Position numbers and translations under genes: made by a program
In this document: one piece after another, positions 28,157 through 45,602 of the stretch
Layout: the number at the start of each line of letters is the position of its first letter
Position numbering within the stretch: the stretch's first letter is position 1
Assembly: GCF_001598695.1 (NCBI RefSeq)
Contig: NZ_BCZK01000023.1
Location: forward strand, 1-45,602
DNA length: 45,602 nucleotides
Direction of reading: 5' to 3'
Source: Klebsiella oxytoca NBRC 105695
GTDB taxonomy: Bacteria > Pseudomonadota > Gammaproteobacteria > Enterobacterales > Enterobacteriaceae
The notes under the pieces: generated by a model
What the model saw: only the letters and a program-made list of their open reading frames with translations
What the model was told of the DNA's origin: nothing
Databases searched by the model: none

Positions 28157-29128
28157 TTATGAGGCCAGCGTCAGCACCGCGCGTGCTGTTGTCTCTTCCG
28201 TTACCAGGCCATTAATCCGCTTGCCGATAAGGGCCGCGTAAATCGCCTGCGCTTTTTCTGTGCCCCCGGCGACGCCCACGATGGTCGGCAGCTGGGCCAG
28301 TTCATCAAGGGTGACGCCGAGCAGTTCCCGATGGATCTCCAGCCCTTCAACCGGTTTACCGTCGGCCTGCAGGAAATAACCTAAAATGTCGCCGACCGCG
28401 CCTTTGCGGGCGTACATCAGCTGCTCGCCTTCGCTGATGTAGCCGGAGCGCAGGATGGTGGCGTCCCGGCGCTGGTCAATGGCGCCGATACCTACCACTG
28501 CCGCATCCGCCGCCGTGGCGGCCAGGATCACATCGCGTACGCTCGATTCCCGGCGCAGGATCTCCGCTACATCCGCCGATGACACCCTCAGCGGCGCGGG
28601 GATCATGCTGACGCTACAGGCGGCATCCAGCTGGCCAATGCCGGTCATATACGGACCTACGCCGCCGGAAAGCGTCACCAGCCGAACCTGTTGGGAACCG
28701 ATAAACCCGCTCAGATGCTGCAGGCAGCTCATGGTGGCTTCGCCAAAGCCCACCGCCAGCAGTTGTCCTGGCTCCAGCACGCCCATTAACGATTGCGCCG
28801 CGCCAATCCCCAGGCGGGTGTTCATCGGCGGGGTATTGAGCGCCGGCAGCACGCGGGCGATTTTCAGGCCAAAGCGCTGCTGGAGTTCGGTTTCCAGCGC
28901 CAGACAGCCCTCATAGCGCGAATTAATCTGTACGCGGATCACTCCCGACTGGCGACCTTTTTCCAGCAGGCGGGAGATTTTTAACCGCGGCAGCCCTAAA
29001 CGCTCGCCGATGTCGTTCTGCGTCAGGCCGTCGTGGTAGTAACACCACGCCACCCGCGCCACCAGCTCTTCCTCGGCTAACGCCAGCCCGGCGTAGCGGC
29101 TCTCTTCCGTAATGCGTTTTTCGCTCAT
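28157..29128 (-). CDS. lsrR: lsr operon repressor LsrR
   Basis: A 323-residue SorC/DeoR-like regulator (E. coli 317). The helix-turn-helix is at ~33-60 ([26 protein letters not shown]) and the sugar-phosphate-binding domain at ~70-323. It represses lsrACDBFG and lsrRK until phospho-AI-2 binds. It lies 20 bp upstream of lsrK and is divergent from lsrA; the shared 216-bp region contains an 8-bp inverted repeat TTTGAACA/TGTTCAAA suited to a dyadic operator. Confidence 0.95.
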   Translation of the reverse strand: MSEKRITEESRYAGLALAEEELVARVAWCYYHDGLTQNDIGERLGLPRLKISRLLEKGRQSGVIRVQINSRYEGCLALETELQQRFGLKIARVLPALNTPPMNTRLGIGAAQSLMGVLEPGQLLAVGFGEATMSCLQHLSGFIGSQQVRLVTLSGGVGPYMTGIGQLDAACSVSMIPAPLRVSSADVAEILRRESSVRDVILAATAADAAVVGIGAIDQRRDATILRSGYISEGEQLMYARKGAVGDILGYFLQADGKPVEGLEIHRELLGVTLDELAQLPTIVGVAGGTEKAQAIYAALIGKRINGLVTEETTARAVLTLAS

Positions 29129-29344
29129 AAAGTGAACTCTTATAAAAATTTAGATCATATGTTCGTTATTGCGTGGTCGGAAAATGTGAGCCGACTGGCA
29201 AAACCGATCTTTCGTTGTTCGCTGGTTTTATTCAAACGATCGAAAGCATAAAACTGTGATCGTTGCACGGTTGTAAATATAGTTCACCGTCTACGCTTTT
29301 GAACATTATTAATTCAAAAAATCTTTTGTTCAAAACGAGGCGCG
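29129..29344. promoter_or_regulatory. lsrR-lsrA divergent control region
   Basis: TTTGAACA (29298-29305) and TGTTCAAA (29328-29335) are perfect inverted repeats 22 bp apart; TTTGAA-N9-TTCAAA (29298-29318) is a tighter palindrome. Both are candidate LsrR operators just upstream of lsrA. TGTGATCG near 29255 matches only one half of a CRP site. GAGG (29337-29340) is the lsrA ribosome site. LsrR assignment is inference. Confidence 0.55.
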
Positions 29345-30835
29345 ATGATGAAGCCACTGCTTGAAGCTCGCCAAATCTGCAAACAGTTCTCCGGCGTGAC
29401 CGTGCTGAAGCATATTGATTTCACGCTGCTTTCCGGCCAGGTGCACGCGCTGATGGGCGGCAACGGCGCCGGAAAATCGACGCTGATGAAGATTATTGCC
29501 GGGGTAGAGACCCCTGACAGCGGTGAGCTCATCCTCGGCGAACGTACATTTGCGCGCCTTACTCCCGCCCAGGCCCATCAGCAGGGCGTGTATCTGGTGC
29601 CGCAGGAACCGATGTTATTCCCCAATCTGACGGTGCGGGAAAATATTCTTTTTCGTCTGCCGAAGCGGGCGGATAACGAGAACCATCTGCAGGAAAAGCT
29701 TCAGCAGCTTAATTGCCAGCTTAACCTTGAGGCGGCGGCCAGCACGCTGGAAGTGGCCGATCAGCAAATGGTGGAGATCCTGCGCGGGCTGATGCGCGAC
29801 GCGCAGATCCTGATCCTCGATGAGCCCACCGCCTCATTGACGCCGGGAGAAACCGATCGCCTGTTTCGCCAGATCCGCTCTTTGCAGGCGCTCGGTGTCG
29901 GGATCGTGTTTATCTCGCACAAGCTGCCGGAGATCCGCCAGGTCGCCAGCCACGTTTCGGTGATGCGCGATGGCGCGGTGGTGCTGAGCGGGGAAACCGC
30001 GCACTACGGCGACAACCAGCTGATTGGCGCAATGACGCCGGTCAGTCGCGATCGAGCCCTGAGCGACACGCAAAAGTTGTGGCTGGCGCTGCCGGGCAAT
30101 CGTCGCACTCAGGCGCAGGATTTTCCGGTGCTGCGGGTCGAAGATCTGACCGGAGAGGGCTTTATCGATCTCAATCTGGAGATCCGCGCCGGGGAGATCG
30201 TCGGCCTCGCCGGGCTGGTCGGATCCGGGCGTACCGAATTTGCTGAAACGCTCTATGGTCTGCGGCCGGCTCGCGCAGGGCGGGTGTGGCTGGAAAACCG
30301 CGATATCAGCCGCGACAGCACGCGCGCCAGGCTGGCCAGCGGGCTGGTCTATCTGCCGGAGGACAGACAGGTTTCCGGTCTGTTTCTCGATGCGCCGGTG
30401 CGCTGGAACACGGTGATGTTTAACCAGCCGTCGCTGTGGCAGCAGAACCGGCGCGAAGCGGCGGTGGTGGAGCGCTATCACCGGGCGCTGGGGATCAAAA
30501 TGGCCGATGGCGATCGCCCGGTGCGCACGCTCTCCGGCGGTAACCAGCAGAAGGTACTGTTGGCGCGCTGCCTGGAGGCTAACCCGCTGCTGCTGATCGT
30601 CGATGAACCGACCCGCGGCGTGGACGTTTCCGCCCGAGCCGACATCTATCAGCTGCTGAAAAGCGTCGCCGCGCAGAACGTGGCGGTATTGATGATCTCC
30701 AGCGATCTCGACGAGTTCGTTGGCCTGGCCGATCGGGTGGTTGTAATGCATCAGGGCAGGCAGAGCGGCGAGCTGGCGCAGCAGGCGGTCAGCGTTGACC
30801 GGATGATGACCCTGGCCTTCGGAGGGCAGGCATGA
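29345..30835 (+). CDS. lsrA: AI-2 ABC importer ATPase LsrA
   Basis: A 496-residue double-ATPase of the CUT2 (ribose-type) ABC family. The first NBD has Walker [10 protein letters not shown] (38-46) and Walker [13 protein letters not shown]; the second begins near residue 265 with a modified Walker [10 protein letters not shown] (~290-298), as is usual for this family, and has LSGGNQQK (~395) and [12 protein letters not shown]. It energises AI-2 import. Tandem ATGs lie at 29345 and 29348; the second is 7 nt from GAGG and may be the real start. It overlaps lsrC by 4 bp (ATGA). Confidence 0.95.
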   Translation: MMKPLLEARQICKQFSGVTVLKHIDFTLLSGQVHALMGGNGAGKSTLMKIIAGVETPDSGELILGERTFARLTPAQAHQQGVYLVPQEPMLFPNLTVRENILFRLPKRADNENHLQEKLQQLNCQLNLEAAASTLEVADQQMVEILRGLMRDAQILILDEPTASLTPGETDRLFRQIRSLQALGVGIVFISHKLPEIRQVASHVSVMRDGAVVLSGETAHYGDNQLIGAMTPVSRDRALSDTQKLWLALPGNRRTQAQDFPVLRVEDLTGEGFIDLNLEIRAGEIVGLAGLVGSGRTEFAETLYGLRPARAGRVWLENRDISRDSTRARLASGLVYLPEDRQVSGLFLDAPVRWNTVMFNQPSLWQQNRREAAVVERYHRALGIKMADGDRPVRTLSGGNQQKVLLARCLEANPLLLIVDEPTRGVDVSARADIYQLLKSVAAQNVAVLMISSDLDEFVGLADRVVVMHQGRQSGELAQQAVSVDRMMTLAFGGQA

Positions 30836-31866
30836 AAACGTTATTAAAGAATCGCGAACTGAGCGCCTTCCTCGCCATCGTGGTGCTGTTTGCCGGGCTG
30901 GTGGCGCTCAACCCGGCTTATTTCAGCTTACAAACCCTGGGCATGATTTTCGCCAGCTCGCAAATCCTTTGCCTGCTGGCGCTGGGGGCGACGCTGGTGA
31001 TGCTCACCCGCAATATTGACGTTTCGGTGGGCTCCACCGTTGGCCTGAGCGCTATCGCGACAGGCGTGGCGCTAAATAGCGGGTATGGGCTGATGACCGC
31101 CATCGCCTTTGCGCTGGCGATCGGCGCGCTGGCTGGCGCCTTTAACGGCCTGCTGGTGGTGGGGCTGCGCATCCCGGCGATTGTCGCCACTCTCGGCACC
31201 CTCGGCCTTTATCGCGGGGTGATGCTGCTGTGGACCGGCGGTAAGTGGATTGAAGGTTTGCCGAACAGCCTGAAAGCGCTGTCGGAACCGGCATTCATCG
31301 GCATTTCTCCGCTGGGCTGGCTGGTGCTGGCGCTACTGCTGGCGGGCGGCGGGATACTATCGCGTACTGCCTTTGGCCGTGATTTTTACGCCGTCGGCGA
31401 TAACCTTGCCGCTGCCCGCCAGCTTGGGGTGGCGGTGAACCGCACGCGGATGCTGGCATTCACCCTTAACGGCATGCTGGCGGCCTGCGCCGGGATTGTG
31501 TTCGCCGCGCAGATTGGATTTGTGCCCAATCAGACCGGCAGCGGCCTGGAGATGAAAGCCATCGCCGCCTGCGTGCTCGGCGGGATCTCGCTGCTGGGCG
31601 GTACCGGCACGCTGCTCGGCGCTTTTCTCGGCGCCTTCTTCCTCACCCAAATCGATACCGTGCTGGTGCTGTTTCGTCTCCCGGCGTGGTGGAACGACTT
31701 CATTGCCGGCCTGGTGCTGCTCGGCGTACTGGTGCTCGACGGGCGGCTGCGTCAGGCGCTGACCCGCCATCAGCGGGCGCTGAAATACAGTCGCTTTCAG
31801 CCCGGCAATAAAGGGGGCAAGCGCGTGGCCCCGTTTCCTGAACGTAAAAATAAAGAGGTGGCGTAA
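30832..31866 (+). CDS. lsrC: AI-2 ABC importer permease LsrC
   Basis: A 344-residue CUT2 permease with eight to ten membrane segments and the EAA-like region [20 protein letters not shown]. Its C-terminal tail ([18 protein letters not shown]...) is basic and cytosolic. ATGA overlap with lsrA and immediate junction with lsrD (ends 31866, lsrD starts 31867) show tight translational coupling. Pairs with LsrD to form the channel. Confidence 0.94.
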   Translation: MKTLLKNRELSAFLAIVVLFAGLVALNPAYFSLQTLGMIFASSQILCLLALGATLVMLTRNIDVSVGSTVGLSAIATGVALNSGYGLMTAIAFALAIGALAGAFNGLLVVGLRIPAIVATLGTLGLYRGVMLLWTGGKWIEGLPNSLKALSEPAFIGISPLGWLVLALLLAGGGILSRTAFGRDFYAVGDNLAAARQLGVAVNRTRMLAFTLNGMLAACAGIVFAAQIGFVPNQTGSGLEMKAIAACVLGGISLLGGTGTLLGAFLGAFFLTQIDTVLVLFRLPAWWNDFIAGLVLLGVLVLDGRLRQALTRHQRALKYSRFQPGNKGGKRVAPFPERKNKEVA

Positions 31867-32844
31867 ATGAAGCTCAACTGGGAAAGCGCGCTGCTGGGAT
31901 TACTGGTGGTGGAGATCCTGCTGTTTGGCACCCTGAATCCGCGCATGCTCGATCTCAATATGCTGCTGTTCAGCACCAGCGACTTTATCTGCATCGGCAT
32001 CGTGGCGCTGCCGCTGACGCTGGTGATCATCAGCGGCGGGATTGATATTTCGCTCGGTTCCACCATCGGCCTGTGCGCCATCGCGCTGGGGGTGATGATG
32101 CAGGCGGGCTGGCCGATGAGCCTCGCGATCCCCCTGACGCTGCTGCTCGGCCTGCTGTGCGGGCTGCTGAACGCGGCGCTGATTCACTACACCGGCATTA
32201 GCCCGCTGGTGATTACCCTTGGCACCCTGTACCTCTACGGCGGCGGCGCGCTGCTGCTTTCGGGCATGGCCGGGGCGACCGGCTACGAAGGCATCGGCGG
32301 ATTCCCGGATAGCTTTACCGCCTTCGCCAATCTGACCCTGTTCGGCCTGCCGATACCGCTGGTGCTGTTCGCCGTTATCACCTTTTTTTTCTGGCTGCTG
32401 GCCCACCGCGGGCGCTTTGGGCGGCACCTTTTTCTGCTCGGGCAGAACCCGCGCGCCGCGCGCTACGCCGCGCTTTCCGTTAACGGGATGCCCTACGCGC
32501 TGTATGGCCTGGTGGGCGTGGCGTCGGCGGTGGCGGCGCTGGTGATGGTCTCCTATTTCGGCTCGGCGCGCTCGGACTTAGGCCGCGACCTGCTGATGCC
32601 AGCGCTGACCGCCGCGGTGCTCGGCGGGGCCAATATCTACGGCGGTTCCGGCTCGATCGTCGGCACGGCGCTTGCCGCGCTGCTGGTGGGCTATTTACAA
32701 CAAGGTTTGCAAATGGTCGGCATCCCCAACCAGGTGTCGAGCGCGCTGTCAGGGGCGCTGTTGGTTGTGGTGGTGATGGGGCGTTCGCTGAGTCTGCACC
32801 GTGAGTGGGTGCGGATGACCTGGCGGCGTCTTTCTCGCGCATAA
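31867..32844 (+). CDS. lsrD: AI-2 ABC importer permease LsrD
   Basis: A 325-residue CUT2 permease paralogous to LsrC. It has the characteristic [15 protein letters not shown] motif near the N-terminus, [24 protein letters not shown], and [20 protein letters not shown] (EAA-like loop). The coding stop is followed by 23 bp before lsrB. An opposite-strand frame within it is an artefact of GC-rich third positions. Confidence 0.94.
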   Translation: MKLNWESALLGLLVVEILLFGTLNPRMLDLNMLLFSTSDFICIGIVALPLTLVIISGGIDISLGSTIGLCAIALGVMMQAGWPMSLAIPLTLLLGLLCGLLNAALIHYTGISPLVITLGTLYLYGGGALLLSGMAGATGYEGIGGFPDSFTAFANLTLFGLPIPLVLFAVITFFFWLLAHRGRFGRHLFLLGQNPRAARYAALSVNGMPYALYGLVGVASAVAALVMVSYFGSARSDLGRDLLMPALTAAVLGGANIYGGSGSIVGTALAALLVGYLQQGLQMVGIPNQVSSALSGALLVVVVMGRSLSLHREWVRMTWRRLSRA

Positions 32845-32867
32845 GACAATCGGAGCATAAACATACG

Positions 32868-33881
32868 ATGAAAACCAAACGAATCCTGCAAACGAGCGCC
32901 CTGGCGCTGGCGTTAAGCGTGGCAACCGCTCAGGCGGCGGACCGCATCGCCTTTATTCCTAAGCTGGTCGGCGTCGGCTTCTTTACCAGCGGCGGTAACG
33001 GCGCGAAAGAGGCGGGCAAAGCGCTCGGCGTGGACGTCACCTATGACGGCCCGACCGAACCGAGTGTCTCCGGCCAGGTGCAGCTGATCAACAACTTCGT
33101 CAACCAGGGCTACAACGCGATTATCGTCTCCGCCGTATCACCGGACGGCCTGTGCCCGGCGCTGAAGCGGGCGATGCAGCGCGGGGTCAAGGTTCTGACC
33201 TGGGACTCCGATACCAAACCAGAGTGCCGCAGCATCTATATCAACCAGGGGACGCCGCAGCAGCTTGGCGGCCTGCTGGTGGAGATGGCGGAAAAACAGG
33301 TGACGAAACCCACCGCCAAAGTCGCGTTTTTCTACTCCAGCCCAACGGTGACCGATCAGAACCAGTGGGTAAAAGAGGCGAAAGCCAAAATTGAAAAAGC
33401 GCATCCGCAGTGGGAAGTGGTGACCACGCAGTTTGGCTATAACGACGCCACCAAATCGCTGCAAACCGCCGAGGGGATCTTAAAAGCGTACCCGGATCTC
33501 GACGCCATTATCGCCCCGGACGCCAACGCGCTTCCGGCCGCCGCCCAGGCGGCAGAGAATCTCAAGCGCCAGGGCGTGGCGATTGTCGGCTTCAGTACCC
33601 CGAACGTGATGCGCCCCTATGTAGAGCGCGGCACGGTAAAAGCCTTCGGCCTGTGGGACGTGGTACAGCAGGGCAAGATCGCGGTTAACGTCGCCGATCG
33701 TCTGCTGAAAAAGGGCGATCTTAACGTCGGCGACAGCGTTGATGTGAAAGATCTCGGCACCCTGAAAGTCGAGCCCAACAGCGTGCAGGGTTATCAGTAT
33801 GAAGCGAAAGGCAACGGCATCGTGCTGCTGCCGGAGCGGGTGGTGTTCACCAAAGAGAATATCAATAACTACGATTTCTGA
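32868..33881 (+). CDS. lsrB: AI-2 periplasmic binding protein LsrB
   Basis: A 337-residue periplasmic binding protein with a signal peptide ([23 protein letters not shown], cleavage near residue 24). The mature protein opens [19 protein letters not shown], typical of LsrB. Binding-site residues expected from the Salmonella LsrB structure lie in [18 protein letters not shown], and [10 protein letters not shown]. The start at 32868 is chosen because it gives the signal peptide; the in-frame ATG at 32805 lies in lsrD. Its stop overlaps the sequence carrying the lsrF ribosome site. Confidence 0.95.
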   Translation: MKTKRILQTSALALALSVATAQAADRIAFIPKLVGVGFFTSGGNGAKEAGKALGVDVTYDGPTEPSVSGQVQLINNFVNQGYNAIIVSAVSPDGLCPALKRAMQRGVKVLTWDSDTKPECRSIYINQGTPQQLGGLLVEMAEKQVTKPTAKVAFFYSSPTVTDQNQWVKEAKAKIEKAHPQWEVVTTQFGYNDATKSLQTAEGILKAYPDLDAIIAPDANALPAAAQAAENLKRQGVAIVGFSTPNVMRPYVERGTVKAFGLWDVVQQGKIAVNVADRLLKKGDLNVGDSVDVKDLGTLKVEPNSVQGYQYEAKGNGIVLLPERVVFTKENINNYDF

Positions 33882-33892
33882 TGGAGGATGAG

Positions 33893-34780
33893 ATGGCTGA
33901 TTTAGACGATATCAAAGAGGGAAAAAACTTCGGCTTAGACCGTCCGCAGCAGAACACGCTCTATACGCTGAAGGGCTGTGGGTCGCTGGAGTGGGGGATG
34001 CAGTCGCGGCTGGCGCGTATCTTTAATCCGCAGAGCAATCGCACGGTGATGCTGGCTTTCGATCACGGCTATTTTCAGGGGCCGACTACCGGTCTGGAGC
34101 GTATCGATCTCTCTATCGCGCCGCTGTTCGAGGAGACCGACGTGCTGATGTGCACCCGCGGCGTACTGCGCAGTCAGGTGCCGGCCGCGACCAACAAACC
34201 GGTGGTGCTGCGCGCTTCCGGCGGCAACTCGATCCTCAGCGAACTTTCCAACGAGTGCGTGGCGGTGGCGATGGAAGATGCGCTGCGCCTGAACGTCTGC
34301 GCGGTGGCGGCGCAGGTCTATATCGGCAGCGAACATGAGCATCAGTCCATCAACAACATCATCAAGCTGGTGGACGCCGGCAACCGCTACGGTATGCCGG
34401 TGCTGGCGGTAACCGGGGTGGGTAAAGAGATGGCCCGCGACGCCCGCTACTTCTCGCTGGCCAGCCGCATTGCCGCTGAAATGGGGGCGCAGTTTGTAAA
34501 AACCTACTTTGTTGAGGAAGGCTTTGAGAAAGTGACCGCCAGCTGCCCGGTGCCGATCGTCATCGCCGGGGGCAAAAAGCTGCCGGAGCAGGAGGCGCTC
34601 GAGATGTGCTGGCGGGCGATTGACCAGGGCGCATCCGGCGTCGATATGGGGCGGAATATCTTCCAGTCCAGCGCGCCGCGCGCGATGCTGAAGGCGGTGA
34701 AAAAAGTGGTGCATGAGAACCTGAGCGCCCGCGAGGCGTATCAGTTCTGGCAGGAGGAAAAACAGGGAGAGCTGCAATGA
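33893..34780 (+). CDS. lsrF: Phospho-AI-2 thiolase LsrF
   Basis: A 295-residue class I aldolase-fold enzyme. It transfers the acetyl group from 3-hydroxy-2,4-pentadione 5-phosphate to CoA, giving acetyl-CoA and DHAP. The Schiff-base lysine expected at 203 is present (FVKTYF, Lys203), and [10 protein letters not shown] and [11 protein letters not shown] are conserved. The start at 33893 matches E. coli (MADLDDIK) and has GGAGG 5 nt upstream; an ATG at 33881 would overlap the lsrB stop. ATGA overlap with lsrG. Confidence 0.95.
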   Translation: MADLDDIKEGKNFGLDRPQQNTLYTLKGCGSLEWGMQSRLARIFNPQSNRTVMLAFDHGYFQGPTTGLERIDLSIAPLFEETDVLMCTRGVLRSQVPAATNKPVVLRASGGNSILSELSNECVAVAMEDALRLNVCAVAAQVYIGSEHEHQSINNIIKLVDAGNRYGMPVLAVTGVGKEMARDARYFSLASRIAAEMGAQFVKTYFVEEGFEKVTASCPVPIVIAGGKKLPEQEALEMCWRAIDQGASGVDMGRNIFQSSAPRAMLKAVKKVVHENLSAREAYQFWQEEKQGELQ

Positions 34781-35073
34781 ACGTAACGCTGGTAGAAATC
34801 AATATCAAACCGGAACGGGTCGACGAGTTTCTTGAGGTATTCCGCGCCAACCACGAAGGGGCGCTGCAGGAGCCGGGCAATCTTCGCTTTGATGTCCTGC
34901 AGGACCCGGAGGTGAAGACGCGCTTTTTTATTTATGAAGCCTATAAAGATGATGAAGCGGTGTTGGCGCACAAGAAAACCCCGCACTATCTGGCCTGCGT
35001 AGAGAAGCTGGAGGCGCTGATGTCGCAGCCGCGGCAGAAACGCAGCTTTATCGGCCTGCTGCCGGAGGTGTAA
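34777..35073 (+). CDS. lsrG: Phospho-AI-2 isomerase LsrG
   Basis: A 98-residue ABM-fold (antibiotic biosynthesis monooxygenase-like) dimeric enzyme. It isomerises phospho-DPD to the LsrF substrate, thereby ending the AI-2 signal. Conserved blocks: [51 protein letters not shown] and HKKTPHY. It is the last gene of lsrACDBFG (no lsrE, which Salmonella has). Repeat copy 2 begins 6 bp after its stop and may end the transcript. Confidence 0.95.
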   Translation: MNVTLVEINIKPERVDEFLEVFRANHEGALQEPGNLRFDVLQDPEVKTRFFIYEAYKDDEAVLAHKKTPHYLACVEKLEALMSQPRQKRSFIGLLPEV

Positions 35074-35079
35074 GACGAG

Positions 35080-35175
35080 TCCTCTCCCACGGAAAGAGGG
35101 GGAAAAGAGGAGCCGTCTGTTAAATCGGGAGCCGGACCGTTCCCTCTCCCTGTGGGAGAGGGTTAGGGTGAGGGC
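35080..35175 (-). repeat. Intergenic hairpin repeat, copy 2 (right of the lsr block)
   Basis: Contains CCTCTCCCACGGAAAGAGG then GCCGGACCGTTCCC, CCCTCTCCC/GGGAGAGGG (35142-35162) and GTTAGGGTGAGGGC. The order and orientation match copy 1 at 26435-26540. It lies between the convergent stop codons of lsrG and ygjK. Confidence 0.75.
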
Positions 35176-35181
35176 ACTAGC

Positions 35182-38636
<3,455 letters not shown>

Positions 38637-38654
38637 TTATTTAAGAAAAATAGA

Positions 38655-45400
<6,746 letters not shown>

Positions 45401-45419
45401 CTAAACGGATAGAAAGTAT

Positions 45420-45440
45420 TTTAGTAAAAGTTTTACTAAA
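45420..45440 (-). promoter_or_regulatory. EbgR operator upstream of ebgA
   Basis: A perfect palindrome with 10-bp arms TTTAGTAAAA and TTTTACTAAA around a central G. It matches the TTTTAGTAAAA-type EbgR operator of E. coli and lies 38 bp upstream of the ebgA ATG, where it would block transcription. Confidence 0.85.
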
Positions 45441-45461
45441 TTAAACCGTCGGGAGTGATTT

Positions 45462-45484
45462 ACTTTAACTCGATCACAAAATGA
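45462..45484 (-). promoter_or_regulatory. CRP-like half-site upstream of ebgA
   Basis: CTTTAACTCGATCACAAAAT contains a good CRP half-site (GATCACA; TGTGATC on the minus strand). The other half is poor. The same block recurs before ygjI. CRP binding is inference. Confidence 0.5.
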
Positions 45485-45546
45485 GCGGGTTGGCCGCCAG
45501 CGGTCAGGATGGGGAAAAGGTGCAGAGGATGGGGGATGGAGGAAAA

Positions 45547-45580
45547 TCCCGGAGGCGGCGCGCTGCGCCTGTCCGGGCTA
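45547..45580. repeat. REP-like palindrome at the right edge
   Basis: TCCCGGA (45547-45553) pairs with TCCGGG (45572-45577) in a GGCGGCGCGCTGCGCC context, typical of a REP element. The region 45383-45602 contains no gene; it holds the operator, the CRP-like site and this repeat. ebgR would follow beyond the window. Confidence 0.7.
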
Positions 45581-45602
45581 CCGTTTGGCAGACGGCGGTG
45601 AA

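Noticed and set aside
29250..29270. CRP site upstream of lsrA (TGTGATCGTTGCACGG)
   Set aside because: Only the left half matches; the right half is shifted, so it was not listed as a separate feature.

Overview
The window is chromosomal DNA from an enterobacterium, most like Klebsiella/Raoultella or a close relative such as Enterobacter or Kosakonia; the exact species cannot be fixed by reading alone. Gene order follows the Escherichia coli K-12 segment from rnpB to ebgA (about 69-70 min) in inverted orientation, and most proteins are recognisable full-length orthologues. Coding DNA is GC-rich, with AT-rich promoter zones. There is no phage, transposase, CRISPR array, tRNA or complete rRNA gene.

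Layout. 1-115: a repeat unit and terminator of the kind that follows rnpB (RNase P RNA). 369-779: a Spy/CpxP-like periplasmic protein. 815-4806: yhaL, yhaK, yhaJ, yhaH, yqjG and yqjF, a set tied to quinone and aromatic stress, with YhaJ as the likely activator. 5138-7742: the yqjK/E/D/C envelope and stress proteins and the yqjA-mzrA pair. 8081-13685: hexuronate catabolism (exuR, exuT, uxaC, uxaA). 13937-18789: ygjV, sstT, alx with its yybP-ykoY (Mn2+) riboswitch leader, ygjR and ygjP. 18868-22957: a beta-xyloside module (xynB, an AraC regulator, a GPH transporter) that E. coli K-12 lacks at this site. 23062-26312: rlmG and fadH. 26526-35073: the complete autoinducer-2 system lsrK-lsrR / lsrACDBFG, lying between fadH and ygjK and bracketed by two copies of one intergenic repeat. 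35182-40088: ygjK, ygjJ and ygjI (periplasmic GH63 glycosidase, outer-membrane-like protein, APC transporter). 40317-45382: the ebg operon ebgA-ebgC plus a second APC transporter; ebgR is expected just beyond the right edge.

How the genes work together. Much of the window is sugar scavenging: uronates (exu/uxa), beta-xylosides (xyn), beta-galactosides (ebg), an unidentified glucoside (ygjIJK) and AI-2 (lsr), each with a local regulator or visible operator. The most informative non-coding signals are (i) matching promoter architecture at ebgA and ygjI, with an EbgR-type operator and a CRP-like half-site at the same 45-bp spacing; (ii) a 9-20 bp element shared by the yhaK and yqjF promoters at the same distance from a -10 box, a candidate YhaJ site; (iii) two copies of a structured MITE-like repeat that end exactly 12 nt before the start codons of yqjG and ygjV and show compensatory stem changes; and (iv) direct repeats bracketing the lsr block, one of which supplies the lsrK stop codon. 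I found no convincing wholly new multi-gene system; the novelty here is mainly regulatory and structural.
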